DNA from: CAYGZQ01 sp964354375 [NCBI: uncultured Planctomycetota bacterium]
Lineage (GTDB): Bacteria; JAJVIF01; JAPKYR01
Length of the DNA: 23,955 nucleotides
Reading direction: 5' to 3'
NCBI GenBank assembly: GCA_964354375.1
Contig: CAYGZQ010000022.1
Coordinates: forward strand, 1-23,955
Shown: piece by piece, positions 1-7,922 of the stretch
Position numbering within the stretch: the stretch's first letter is position 1
Layout of the letters: each line of letters starts with the position of its first letter
The notes under the pieces: model-generated
What the model was told of the DNA's origin: nothing
Seen by the model: the letters and a program-made list of their open reading frames with translations, nothing else
Databases searched by the model: none
Program-made: the position numbers and the translations under genes

Positions 1-2073
1 GGCCTCGATCCCGAAACGCCGGTCACCGACCTGGACGTATCCACACGCGGTTTTTTCCCGACCCTCCCCGGAGTGAACACGAGAACCTACAAGATTCAGT
101 TTAAGATGAACGGCAGTCAGACGGTGTTCGACTTCCAGTACGCCGTGGATGCAAGCTGGGCCGATCCGGACAAGGACTATGCGCCTGATTTCCCGCAGGA
201 GGCATTCAGCCTGTCCGCCAACTGCCAGGAAGCATGGACGCTGTCGGTGAACGACGCAGGCTCGACCGCGTACTGGCTGAACGCCGACGAGAAGGGCGGC
301 GAGCTCGTTCTCGATATCGAGGTCTATGACTGGCAGGCAGCGGTGAATCCCGGAGGCGTTCCCGCGGAAGTGTCCGGGCTGTGGCTTGAAGGCGATGTGC
401 TTGGCGGCGCGGTTGACGCGCTGTCCATCGCGACGATTCTTCCCGGATCGACTTCCGTCTCGTCGGTCTTCCAGGTCACGCTCGGGTCACTCAACCTGAC
501 GAAGTCCGGTCCGGAGAACCTTTTCTGCACCGTGGAAAGCGCCGACCCGAGCACCTACGAGCCGCAGATTCCCGGCGGAAGCTCGTTTGCTTATCCCGAG
601 GCGACTCTCGCGGCCTACTTCACATTCGATGCGACGGTCTCCGGCGAAGCGCCGTACGTGCAACCGACCGTGCTCTCGATCGACCCGGACTGGGGATGGG
701 CGGACAAGGCCTACACCGATGTCACCGTTACCGGCACCGATTTCGCTCCGGGCTGCACGGTCGACCTTGAATACGCTCCGGGGGATACGCTCGAGCTCAC
801 CAACCTCCAGTATGTGGACTCGACGACCCTCACATTCGATCTGGATCTCTTCGACGCAACGATCGGCTTTTACGACGTGAAGGTGACGAACCCGACCACC
901 GCTCCCGGCGTTTTGGTTGACGGATACGAAGTGAAACTCTTCGAGGCCATGTGGCCTGTCACGCAGGGGAATCCGCAGCATACCGGGACAATCGGTTTCA
1001 ACGGTCCCAACGGTCCGTCGGGGGGGGCTAATTTCGCGCCTGCATGGTTCTATACGTTCGCGGATGTGGCCAAGGGAAACGCAACGCCCGTCTTCCTCAA
1101 CGACACCACGATCTTCTTCTGCATTCCGTTTAACTACCTTGACACCAACCATCTCCCGGCAATAGCGGTCGACATGACCACCCACGCGACCAAGTGGACG
1201 AAAGTGTTCAACACGACTACGCATTCCGCCGTGGTTTTCCAGGGGCTGAGCGAAGACGGCTCGATCGCGCTCCTGTGGGATTGGCCGTCAAACGATCTCT
1301 ACGGTGTCGACGCTGAGGACGGGGACACTCTCTGGGGGCCTGTGGCTGCCGCGTCGGGTAGTTCTGACGGCTACGCAGCTCTCGACCAGGACGGAAACTT
1401 CATCGTCAACTCAGGGAGCTCGGTCCAAAGCATCGATCCCGAGACCGGTGACATCAACTGGACCTGCCTGTTGGCTTCAGGCGGATACTGCACTCCGGCT
1501 GTCGGTACCGACGGCACCATCTACGCATACGGGAACTGGCTCACCAATGCACAGCTTCACGCGATCGATCCTGCAACGGGCGCCGAGAAATGGGTGACCT
1601 ATGGTATGGGCAGATGCGATAACGGCGTGGTCTACAATCCCGTGACCGAGAAGATCATAGTCTTTTCTCAGGGCGGCCTGTACTGCTGGCAGGACAACGG
1701 GTCGAGCTGTTCTCTCTATTGGCACGTCTCGATGTCATACGCATGGTACTGCTCGCCTGCGGTTGCCCCGAATGGCGACATCTATCTCATCGACGGCGGC
1801 GGAACCATGCGAAGGATCGATCCCAACAACGGCTCAACGCTGAATTCGTCACCGGGTTACGGAGGCGGGTACGGCAACCGGATTGCGATCGGCGATAACG
1901 GGCTCATCTATGTTAACAATGAGGCCTATTTCAGGTGCGCCAACTCCAATTGCACTCTCAAATGGTCTTTCTACGGGGATTTTTACAGCTACTGGAGCGC
2001 GCCTGCGATCGGTCAGGATGGAACGGTCTACTCCGCAAGGCGCAACAACGGCCTCTGCGCCTGGCACGACTGA
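1..2073 (+). CDS. secreted protein with IPT/TIG domain and PQQ-like beta-propeller, 5' partial
   Basis: The reading frame is open from the first base of the window, so the true start and any signal peptide lie upstream. The GTG at 73 is only an internal codon. The visible 690 residues fall into three parts. Residues 1-215 are a beta-rich region whose signature (YAVDASW, then DFPQEA, then VYDWQ) recurs in the lipoproteins starting at 7923 and 14254. Residues about 218-310 look like an IPT/TIG immunoglobulin-like domain (PTVLSIDP start, VTVTGTDF core). Residues about 315-690 are a PQQ-like propeller with repeats such as VDAEDGDTLW, IDPETGDINW and IDPATGAEKW. The protein ends inside the last blade with no membrane anchor. 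It carries about 13 cysteines, many in the propeller, which is unusual for this fold. It is probably extracytoplasmic and binding or structural. I see no evidence that it is a quinoprotein enzyme. Product class is fairly sure; function is unknown. Confidence 0.85.
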   Translation, partial: GLDPETPVTDLDVSTRGFFPTLPGVNTRTYKIQFKMNGSQTVFDFQYAVDASWADPDKDYAPDFPQEAFSLSANCQEAWTLSVNDAGSTAYWLNADEKGGELVLDIEVYDWQAAVNPGGVPAEVSGLWLEGDVLGGAVDALSIATILPGSTSVSSVFQVTLGSLNLTKSGPENLFCTVESADPSTYEPQIPGGSSFAYPEATLAAYFTFDATVSGEAPYVQPTVLSIDPDWGWADKAYTDVTVTGTDFAPGCTVDLEYAPGDTLELTNLQYVDSTTLTFDLDLFDATIGFYDVKVTNPTTAPGVLVDGYEVKLFEAMWPVTQGNPQHTGTIGFNGPNGPSGGANFAPAWFYTFADVAKGNATPVFLNDTTIFFCIPFNYLDTNHLPAIAVDMTTHATKWTKVFNTTTHSAVVFQGLSEDGSIALLWDWPSNDLYGVDAEDGDTLWGPVAAASGSSDGYAALDQDGNFIVNSGSSVQSIDPETGDINWTCLLASGGYCTPAVGTDGTIYAYGNWLTNAQLHAIDPATGAEKWVTYGMGRCDNGVVYNPVTEKIIVFSQGGLYCWQDNGSSCSLYWHVSMSYAWYCSPAVAPNGDIYLIDGGGTMRRIDPNNGSTLNSSPGYGGGYGNRIAIGDNGLIYVNNEAYFRCANSNCTLKWSFYGDFYSYWSAPAIGQDGTVYSARRNNGLCAWHD

Positions 2074-2099
2074 TTTAGCGATGCTCAGATCTTTGTAGG

Positions 2100-2124
2100 C
2101 ATGTGCCTCCGGCACATGGTTCTT
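2100..2124 (+). terminator. stem-loop just after the propeller gene, terminator-like
   Basis: CATGTGCC (2100-2107) and GGCACATG (2111-2118) form a perfect 8-bp stem with a TCC loop, 26 bp after the stop codon. It is followed by a short T-containing stretch (GGTTCTTTCC). The T-tract is weak, so this is a likely but not textbook terminator. It overlaps a second possible hairpin (2115-2145), so the two cannot form together. It lies between convergent genes and may serve both strands. Confidence 0.5.
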
Positions 2125-2181
2125 TCCGAACACAGAAGAACCATGCGCAGGATGCGCATGACTACGCGCAGGATGCGAATG
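2115..2181. repeat. overlapping palindromes and a 16-bp direct repeat between convergent genes
   Basis: CATGGTTCTT (2115-2124) can pair with AAGAACCATG (2136-2145). The next element, CATGCGC (2142-2148) with GCGCATG (2154-2160), is a perfect 7-bp palindrome with an AGGAT loop. Part of it is repeated: GCGCAGGATGCGCATG at 2145-2160 and GCGCAGGATGCGAATG at 2166-2181 match at 15 of 16 positions, 21 bp apart. The second copy ends directly before the metH stop codon. This could be a bidirectional terminator or a small REP-like intergenic element. Confidence 0.55.
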
Positions 2182-5100
2182 CTACGTCAACGGTTCCCTC
2201 AGTACCGCCGCCAGACCTTCCCCTTCGATGTGGAAATAGCGTGCGTCGGGATGGTGCACGATGAAAGCCGAGGTGGACTGCTCCGGCACGATCTGGTACG
2301 CGCTCGTGAGGCGGGTTCCGATCGCGTTCTCGGCGTCGAGCAGCCGGAAAATTATCTGCTGCTGAGAGAGATCGGGCGTTGACGCGTAGCCGAACGAGTA
2401 GCGGTGTCCCTGGCCCTTGTCGAGTCCCAGATCCCACCTGATCCGTCTGTGCATGAATTCCGCCAACGACTCCGCGGACTCCATCGCAAGCCCGTGCAGG
2501 AAGAATCCCTTCGCGTACTCGCCCGACTGAGTGAACGAATGCACGACGTCGCCCACCCGGTCGCCCATTGTCACGACCTGCAGCGCGATGATGTCCCTTT
2601 CCCCGGAATCGAGCGGCTTGAAATAATCCGCCACGCAGAGCCTCTCTCCGTTCGACTGTCGCGGAAATCTTAATCGCGCAAGCTCGACTTCGCTCTTCAC
2701 GGGATCGTCCGAAGCGAACGGATCGAATATGATCACTTCCTCGCCGAAGGAGTTCGCGGGGAAGTACCCGTAGACCGCGGCGGGAAGGAGCCAGGACTGT
2801 CTGCGGGCCTCCTCCTCGAGGTCCTCGAGGAGAGGCTCGAACGTGGATGCCACCAGGGCGTGATATTCCTCCGCTGTGCGACCGCGAATTCCCCAGTTCA
2901 GCTTGAAAAGGACTTTCGTGTCGAGCAGTTTGAAGACTTCGCGAATGTCGGGCGAGTCGAGTATCCGCATGCCCCAGAACGGGGGCTCGGGAACCGGGAT
3001 GTCGTACCTGACGGCGCCGGGCGCTCTCAGGGGCCTCAGCGCCTTTCTCCTCTCGACCTCAGCGACAACCCGGTCGCGATCGGAGCGATAAGTCCGCGCG
3101 CCCTCCTCGGCCATTGCCTCGAGATCGCGCCGCTTCTCGGGATTCAGAAGCCCCTGCACGAGTTGCAGTCCGATGAAAGCGTCTTTCGCATAGTACACGC
3201 CGGGTCGGTAAATCCGGTCAGAGCCGATCCAGCTTATCCTTCTCGCGAACGATCGATTGATCGCTGCGCCGCCGATGATCACAGGCACTTCGAGACCCGC
3301 GCGATGAAGCTCTTCCACGCAGAACTCCATCTGCCGCGACGTTGTGACCAGCAGCGCCGACAGGCCGACAACGTCGACCGCAAACTCTTTCGCCCGCGAG
3401 ACTATCGTCGCGTTCGGCGTCTGTTTTCCGAGGTCGATTACGTCGTAACCGTTGTTCTGGAGAATTGTCTTGACCAGGTTCTTCCCGATGTCGTGAACGT
3501 CGCCCGCGACCGTCGCCAGAAGCACCTTCCCGCGACTGATCTCCCTGTCCCTGGGAAGGTGGCTCTCCAGGCGCGCGACCGCCGCCTTCATAACCTCAGC
3601 CGACTGCAGCACGAACGGAAGGATGATCTCGCCCGCCGCCATTTTCTCGCCCACTTCCTGCATCGCGGGAAGAAGGATATCGTTGAGAATCGATTCAGGC
3701 GAATGCGTTGCGAGCGCTTTCTCTATGAGAATCTCGACATCCTCGCGCTTGCGGTGGATTATCGCGTACCTGAGACTCTCTTCGGGCGGGCGGTGAACGA
3801 CCGGATGCTCCGACGGAGCGGGAGCGGTCTTCTTCTGCTGGAAATGCGTGAGAAGCTCCTGCAGGGCGTCCGCGCTTCGGTCGAAGAGAAGATTCTCGGC
3901 AAGCTCGCGCTCCATGGGGCTGATCGTGGGGTAGGGCACGACCTGTCCGGCATGAACGATGGCGAAGTCAAGTCCGGCACGCACGGCGTGATAGAGGAAA
4001 ACGGAATTGACGATTTTCCGCGCATTGGGTGGAAGGCCGTAGGAAACGTTCGATATCCCGAGGATGGTGTAGGACTCCGGGAGGTCGCGCTTGATCTCCC
4101 TCAGGCCCATTAGAGTGTCGATGGCCGCTCGGCGATGTTCTTCGTCGCCGGTGGCGAGCGTGAAGGTCAGTGGATCGAAGATCAGGCGGTCGGGCTCGAT
4201 TCCGAACTCGGTGCGGGCGAGCACGCTCATACGTCTGGCGATCGCCCTCTTGCGACCCGGGTCCCCAGCCATGCCGCGCTCGTCAATGGTCATGCAGATC
4301 ACAAGTGCGCCGTGGCGCTTGACCAGATCGAGCGTTTTGCGCGCCCGATCTTCCCCGCTCTCGAAATTGATCGAGTTCACGACGGCGCGTCCGGGGATTC
4401 TTGCCAGCGCGCGCTCCACTACCCCGGAATCGGTTGTGTCTATCATGAGCGCTGCGGGTATTCCCGCGGTGAGGCGAGTGATAACCCTTTCCATCAGGTC
4501 GGCTTCGTCCTCTCGCTCGCTGGTCGCAAGAGAGATATCGAGGATCGCGGCACCGGCCTCGACCTGCTCCTGGGCCAGCGAAAAAAGTCCGTCTATTTCG
4601 TCGGCCAGAACGAGCTCTTTCGCCTTTTTCGATCCCTGCGCGTTGAGGCGTTCGCCCACAATCACGGGGCGCGGGAGATCGGACAGGTCGACTGCGGACA
4701 GCGGAGACGAAACCAGTTGCGGCCCGTAACCCGGACGCGGCGAGGGTTTCCAGGCGCCTATCGCCCGGACCGCCGCGCTTATATGAGCGGGGGTCGTGCC
4801 GCAGCATCCGCCCACGATGCTCACCTTGAACCGTCCCACGAATTCCTTCAAAGCCGAAGCGAATTCCTCCGGCTCAAGCGGCCATTTCAACTCGCCGTTC
4901 TCTTCGCATGGAATTCCCGCGTTGGGAATCGCGCTCACCCACATGGGAGCGTTTTCGCCCAGGTACCGGACGCTCTCGCGCATCTCGGTCGGACCGGTTG
5001 AGCAGTTGATGCCGATTGCGTCAATCGGCAGATCGATGAAGCTCGCGAGCGCGGCTGCCGCGTCGCTTCCGAGAAGTGTCCTTCCCGACGCATCGAGCGT

Positions 5101-5766
5101 GAACTGCACGATGAGGGGTATATCCAGGCCCAGGTTCTTCCTCAGACTCTCAACTGCGAAGACGGCCTGCCTGAGCTCGAGGAGATCCTGGCTCGTCTCG
5201 ACGATCAGGCAATCCACGCCGTCGGGTTCCTGCGTGCCGCCTCTTCCGAGCACAAGCGCCATCGCTTGTTCGTAGAAAACGCTCTGGATTTCCGACAGGG
5301 AGAGTGTGTCCAGCGTCGGGTCGCCCGATGAGGGCAGGCAGCCGAGGGGTCCGATGGAGCCTGCGACGAACAGGGGACGATCCGCCGTCTCGAACCTGAA
5401 AATCGCTTGCCGTGCGATGGAAACCGCGGCCCTGTTTATCTCGGAAGCGCGATCCGCAAGTCCGTTCTCAGCGAGTTTCAGGCGGTTGGCCTGGAACGTG
5501 TTGGTCTCGATCACATCGCAGCCCGCCGAAAGAAATGCCTCATGGACCCTCAACACGCTCTGGGGCCGCGTGAGGTTGAGGATCTCATTGCAGCCGGGGC
5601 AGGCGCCATACGCATCAGCCGGAAGGTTCTGTGCGTGCAGGCTTGTCCCTATCCCGCCGTCGAACACGAGCACCTTCTCGGGGATTCGTTGTCTGAAGCG
5701 AGAAAATCGCTGCGACGCCGAAAGCATCGCACGCAATGGAGTCTCACTGTCGGAAATCTCGTTCAT
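2182..5766 (-). CDS. metH: cobalamin-dependent methionine synthase (MetH)
   Basis: MetH moves a methyl group from 5-methyltetrahydrofolate via cobalamin to homocysteine, making methionine in the cytoplasm. At 1194 residues it is close to the usual full length (about 1230) and all modules are present. The homocysteine domain (about 30-340) has the zinc cysteines C255 (GINCSTG) and C321-C322 (GGCCGTTP). The pterin-binding domain spans about 365-630 and the helical cap about 650-740. The B12 domain has DVHDIGK at 756-762 with His758 as the expected lower cobalt ligand. The C-terminal reactivation domain has R1122-YSFG-Y1127, matching the RxxxGY SAM-binding motif, so reductive reactivation should be intact. 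ATG start with no strong ribosome binding site; the next Met is residue 14. It lies downstream of metK and the 83-codon gene, but a strong hairpin in the 146-bp gap may separate its transcript. The assignment is secure. Confidence 0.97.
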   Translation of the reverse strand: MNEISDSETPLRAMLSASQRFSRFRQRIPEKVLVFDGGIGTSLHAQNLPADAYGACPGCNEILNLTRPQSVLRVHEAFLSAGCDVIETNTFQANRLKLAENGLADRASEINRAAVSIARQAIFRFETADRPLFVAGSIGPLGCLPSSGDPTLDTLSLSEIQSVFYEQAMALVLGRGGTQEPDGVDCLIVETSQDLLELRQAVFAVESLRKNLGLDIPLIVQFTLDASGRTLLGSDAAAALASFIDLPIDAIGINCSTGPTEMRESVRYLGENAPMWVSAIPNAGIPCEENGELKWPLEPEEFASALKEFVGRFKVSIVGGCCGTTPAHISAAVRAIGAWKPSPRPGYGPQLVSSPLSAVDLSDLPRPVIVGERLNAQGSKKAKELVLADEIDGLFSLAQEQVEAGAAILDISLATSEREDEADLMERVITRLTAGIPAALMIDTTDSGVVERALARIPGRAVVNSINFESGEDRARKTLDLVKRHGALVICMTIDERGMAGDPGRKRAIARRMSVLARTEFGIEPDRLIFDPLTFTLATGDEEHRRAAIDTLMGLREIKRDLPESYTILGISNVSYGLPPNARKIVNSVFLYHAVRAGLDFAIVHAGQVVPYPTISPMERELAENLLFDRSADALQELLTHFQQKKTAPAPSEHPVVHRPPEESLRYAIIHRKREDVEILIEKALATHSPESILNDILLPAMQEVGEKMAAGEIILPFVLQSAEVMKAAVARLESHLPRDREISRGKVLLATVAGDVHDIGKNLVKTILQNNGYDVIDLGKQTPNATIVSRAKEFAVDVVGLSALLVTTSRQMEFCVEELHRAGLEVPVIIGGAAINRSFARRISWIGSDRIYRPGVYYAKDAFIGLQLVQGLLNPEKRRDLEAMAEEGARTYRSDRDRVVAEVERRKALRPLRAPGAVRYDIPVPEPPFWGMRILDSPDIREVFKLLDTKVLFKLNWGIRGRTAEEYHALVASTFEPLLEDLEEEARRQSWLLPAAVYGYFPANSFGEEVIIFDPFASDDPVKSEVELARLRFPRQSNGERLCVADYFKPLDSGERDIIALQVVTMGDRVGDVVHSFTQSGEYAKGFFLHGLAMESAESLAEFMHRRIRWDLGLDKGQGHRYSFGYASTPDLSQQQIIFRLLDAENAIGTRLTSAYQIVPEQSTSAFIVHHPDARYFHIEGEGLAAVLREPLT

Positions 5767-5800
5767 CCTGTAAAAAACCTGTTAACCGCGATCTAGAAAG

Positions 5801-5825
5801 CGACGGGCTTCGGAAGAGCCCGTCG
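5801..5825 (-). terminator. strong stem-loop upstream of metH
   Basis: CGACGGGCT (5801-5809) and AGCCCGTCG (5817-5825) are a perfect 9-bp inverted repeat with a 7-nt loop. Read leftward, it is followed by CTTTCT, a modest pyrimidine tract. It sits 34 bp before the metH start and 87 bp after the small upstream gene. It may end or attenuate the metK transcript before metH, or shape the metH leader. No clear separate metH promoter was found. Confidence 0.5.
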
Positions 5826-5912
5826 AACTCCGTTCCAGATCATTGTCTCCCGCTTAACACGGAAAATCGTCGCTTCGCGCACGTGACGGCAATCGAACGT
5901 CGATATGCCCTG

Positions 5913-6164
5913 TCATTCCTTTCCGAACAGATGACGTCTGAGGGGCTCGGTATCCAGAGTCGATTCCACCTCGCTGAAAATCTCGTTCTCATGCGCGAAG
6001 TGGAGGATTTTCTCGGTCTGCTCCCGACCCTTCTCGGGGCTGAGCCTGGCCGCCTCGAAAATCCCCTGTCGAAGCTCCTCGATCCCCTCGTCGATCCGCC
6101 CGTCCTGAATCGCCATGCGCGCCTTCAGAAGGCACGCGTCCAGATTGAATGATTGTTTTGACAC
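5913..6164 (-). CDS. 83-aa protein of unknown function between metK and metH
   Basis: I do not recognise this family. I chose the GTG start at 6164 rather than an upstream ATG at 6206 because a strong Shine-Dalgarno (GAGGAGGGG) lies just before it. The 83-residue product should be cytoplasmic and soluble: no signal peptide, no membrane segment and no cysteine pair. It is mostly charged amphipathic helix (ARMAIQDGRIDEGIEELRQG and LSPEKGREQTEKILHFAHE), which resembles a short TPR-like helical hairpin, but the repeat consensus is not clear enough to claim. It follows metK by 45 bp on the same strand, so it is probably translated from the SAM-riboswitch-controlled message. A role in methionine or SAM metabolism is suggested only by position. 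Confidence 0.75.
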   Translation of the reverse strand: MSKQSFNLDACLLKARMAIQDGRIDEGIEELRQGIFEAARLSPEKGREQTEKILHFAHENEIFSEVESTLDTEPLRRHLFGKE

Positions 6165-6184
6165 AGTCGCCCCTCCTCTGATAA

Positions 6185-6204
6185 GCCTGAGTCTCAACCC
6201 AGGC
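6185..6204 (-). other. intercistronic hairpin after metK
   Basis: Read leftward, GCCTGGGT pairs with ACTCAGGC (8 bp, one G-U) around a TGAG loop. It begins 6 bp after the metK stop and ends just before the ribosome binding site of the 83-codon gene. There is no T-run, so it is more likely an RNA-processing or stability element than a full terminator. Confidence 0.4.
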
Positions 6205-6209
6205 ACGAA

Positions 6210-7415
6210 TCAAGCTCTGGTCTTCAGCCCGGCTTCATCTCGAAGCTTGTCGGCCTTGTTCGTAAGCTCCCACGGGAGGTGAAGATCGGGTCGTCCGAAA
6301 TGCCCGTAGGCGGCGGTCTGCAGGTAGATCGGGCGCCTCAGATCGAGTGTGTCGATAATAGCCGCCGGCCGGAAATCGAAGTTCTTCTTGACGATCTCAA
6401 GAATGCGCTCGTCGTCGATCTTGCCTGTTCCGAGAGTGTCGACGAAGATGCTGAGCGGACGAGCGACACCGATCGCGTAGGCGACCTGGATTTCGCACTC
6501 ATCGGCGAGTCCTGCCGCGACCACATTTTTTGCCGCCCAGCGCGCGGCGTAAGTGGCCGACCGATCGACCTTTGTGCAGTCCTTGCCGCTGAAGGACCCG
6601 CCGCCATGACGCGCATAGCCCCCGTACGTGTCGACGATGATTTTTCTTCCGGTTACGCCCGAATCGCCGACCGGTCCTCCGATGACGAACCGACCGGACG
6701 GGTTCGTGTATATCTCCGGATCCTGATCCCAGAATTGACGGGGGATGGATGGCTTGATCACTTCCTCGATCAGCCCCTGTCGGATCTGGTCGTTCGTTAC
6801 GTTGGGAGAGTGCTGCGTGCTGACCAGGATGGAGTGCACGCGCTTGGGTTTGCGATTTTCGTAGTACACGCACACCTGGCTTTTTCCGTCCGGCCTTATC
6901 CAGGGGAGTTTCTTTGTGTGGAAAACCTCGGCCATTCTTCTCGTGAGGGCGTGGGCGAGTGAGATAGGCAGGGGCATGAGCTCCGGAGTCTGGTTGCACG
7001 CGAAACCGAACATCAAGCCCTGATCTCCCGCGCCGATCTCCTCGTACGGGTCGCTGCATTCCTTGTCTCGAACATGAAGCGCCCTCGAGACGCCGCAGTT
7101 GATGTCCGACGACTGCTGGTCGAGAGCGATCAGCACTCCGCAGTTCGATCCGTCGAAACCGTATTCCGGGTTGTTGTACCCGATGCCGGTGATGGTCTTG
7201 CGCACCACTTCCCGGTAATCGAACTGCGCCTTGGTCGTGATCTCGCCCATTACCAGGATGAAGCCTGTGTTGGTGGCGCACTCGCAGGCGACCCGGCTGT
7301 AGGGGTCGAGGCCCACGCAGGAATCCAGGATCGCGTCGGATACATTGTCGCAGACCTTGTCCGGATGGCCCGCCGTGACCGACTCAGACGAGAAGAAAAA
7401 ATCGTGTGGACTCAA
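6210..7415 (-). CDS. metK: S-adenosylmethionine synthetase
   Basis: MetK condenses ATP and methionine into S-adenosylmethionine, releasing phosphate and pyrophosphate; it works as a cytoplasmic tetramer or dimer. The 401-residue product is slightly longer than the typical 380-400. Family landmarks are present: [15 protein letters not shown] near the N-terminus (methionine and ATP binding), [10 protein letters not shown] (first signature) and GGGSFSGKD (second signature, P-loop-like). The start is a TTG at 7413-7415, preceded by GGAGG about 10 nt upstream; the family N-terminus begins right there, so TTG is well supported. A promoter (7657-7685) and SAM-I riboswitch (7519-7644) lie upstream, so its own product should repress it. 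It is the first gene of a leftward metK, 83-aa gene, metH cluster. Confidence 0.98.
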   Translation of the reverse strand: MSPHDFFFSSESVTAGHPDKVCDNVSDAILDSCVGLDPYSRVACECATNTGFILVMGEITTKAQFDYREVVRKTITGIGYNNPEYGFDGSNCGVLIALDQQSSDINCGVSRALHVRDKECSDPYEEIGAGDQGLMFGFACNQTPELMPLPISLAHALTRRMAEVFHTKKLPWIRPDGKSQVCVYYENRKPKRVHSILVSTQHSPNVTNDQIRQGLIEEVIKPSIPRQFWDQDPEIYTNPSGRFVIGGPVGDSGVTGRKIIVDTYGGYARHGGGSFSGKDCTKVDRSATYAARWAAKNVVAAGLADECEIQVAYAIGVARPLSIFVDTLGTGKIDDERILEIVKKNFDFRPAAIIDTLDLRRPIYLQTAAYGHFGRPDLHLPWELTNKADKLRDEAGLKTRA

Positions 7416-7475
7416 TTCCGATCAGCCTCCGCTTCAAAATATTGCCCCGTCAGTCCCGAAACTCGCTCCCTTAAT

Positions 7476-7509
7476 GAAAACGAATACCCGCACATGCTGT
7501 CTGGCGGGC
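7476..7509 (-). terminator. candidate expression-platform terminator for the SAM riboswitch
   Basis: Downstream of the aptamer, CCCGC (7508-7504) pairs with GCGGG (7491-7487) and is followed by a T-rich stretch TATTCGTTTT. An alternative pairing joins CGGG in the P1 3' strand (7524-7521) to CCCG in this hairpin's 5' arm (7508-7505). AGCTCC (7518-7513) could also pair with GGAGCT in P4. This gives the standard logic: SAM-stabilised P1 frees the terminator. The stem is short, so translational control cannot be excluded. Confidence 0.4.
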
Positions 7510-7518
7510 CCTGGAGCT

Positions 7519-7644
7519 TTCCCGTTCATTTCTCCGGAACCATCGACAGCTCCGGTAGGATTTGGCACCTTTGTCCCGATGTGGGGGGACAGGTTGCCGG
7601 GCTTCTTTGGGCCAGTCCCTCTGCCAGCTCTTTATGAACGAGAA
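7519..7644 (-). promoter_or_regulatory. SAM-I riboswitch (S-box) controlling metK
   Basis: Read leftward, this is a complete SAM-I aptamer. P1 is an 11-bp stem (TTCTCGTTCAT at 7644-7634 with ATGAACGGGAA at 7529-7519, one wobble). The conserved core follows in order: AGAGCTGGCAGAGGGACTGG, CCC, GAAGCCCGGCAACC, a P3 hairpin GTCCC/GGGAC, then AAGGTGCCAAATCCT, and a P4 hairpin CCGGA/TCCGG, ending in GAGAAATGAACG. These match the family core at the kink-turn, pseudoknot and SAM-pocket positions. It starts about 6 nt after the predicted transcription start and ends 103 nt before metK. High SAM is expected to switch metK off. Confidence 0.96.
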
Positions 7645-7656
7645 GGAAGCTCACTA

Positions 7657-7685
7657 AATTTACGCAATCGTCGCGGATTTGTCAA
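7657..7685 (-). promoter_or_regulatory. sigma70-like promoter for metK
   Basis: Read leftward, TTGACA (7685-7680) is a perfect -35, followed by a 17-bp spacer and TAAATT (7662-7657), 4 of 6 matches to the -10. The implied start near 7650 falls just ahead of the riboswitch P1 stem, which supports the call. Confidence 0.8.
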
Positions 7686-7779
7686 TTTATCCTGATGGAC
7701 TTTTGGAGCGAAAAAAAGCGTGCCGGGGAGTGATCTTGGTTCAGGATGTCTCCAACCCCAACTTTTTCTCCAAAAGACT

Positions 7780-7807
7780 CTTACAATTTTCCATTTAATG
7801 CTATAAT
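7780..7807 (+). promoter_or_regulatory. sigma70-like promoter for the PKD-thioredoxin lipoprotein gene
   Basis: TATAAT at 7802-7807 is a perfect -10. CTTACA at 7780-7785 (4 of 6) is the best -35, with a 16-bp AT-rich spacer. The implied start is near 7814, giving a leader of about 109 nt. It is divergent from the metK promoter, with about 95 bp between the two -35 boxes. Confidence 0.65.
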
Positions 7808-7816
7808 TTCCACCAT

Positions 7817-7911
7817 CCGGTGCAGTAGCGGCTGCATCGGCAACTTAAGACAGAGAAAGGCTCCGGATTTCCGGGGCGATTGTCCGGTGCCTGTAAGCAT
7901 ACTCCCCGGAA
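7817..7911 (+). promoter_or_regulatory. structured 5' leader with alternative pairings touching the ribosome binding site
   Basis: CCGGTGCAG (7817-7825) pairs with CTGCATCGG (7832-7840), 9 bp, at the very 5' end of the predicted transcript. GCTCCGG (7860-7866) pairs with CCGGGGC (7871-7877), 7 bp. A competing perfect 8-bp helix joins TTCCGGGG (7869-7876) to CCCCGGAA (7904-7911), which reaches the start of the AAGGAG ribosome binding site (7910-7915). TCCGGTGC also occurs twice (7816-7823, 7883-7890), so the first helix has an alternative partner. This matches no riboswitch family I recognise. Confidence 0.4.
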
Positions 7912-7922
7912 GGAGAGAACCG

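Noticed and set aside
73-75. GTG at 73 as the start of the first gene
   Set aside because: The frame is open to base 1, no ribosome binding site precedes the GTG, and the homologous module in the neighbouring lipoproteins extends N-terminally.
940-2073. Quinoprotein dehydrogenase reading of the PQQ-like repeats
   Set aside because: PQQ-like repeats occur in many non-enzymatic propellers such as BamB. I could not see catalytic or cofactor residues of alcohol or glucose dehydrogenases.
2860-4113. Long open frame on the plus strand opposite metH (about 417 codons)
   Set aside because: It is wholly antisense to a secure metH frame, its translation is Arg/His/Asp-rich with no recognisable domain, and such frames are common opposite GC-rich genes.
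7701-7730. A-run/T-run at 7711-7717 as an intrinsic terminator
   Set aside because: No stable GC stem lies directly upstream on either strand, and it sits just upstream of the metK promoter rather than after a gene.
7746-7922. N-terminal extension of the PKD-thioredoxin gene back to 7746
   Set aside because: It would cross the promoter and leader, and would bury a clear lipoprotein signal peptide that has its own ribosome binding site at 7910-7915.
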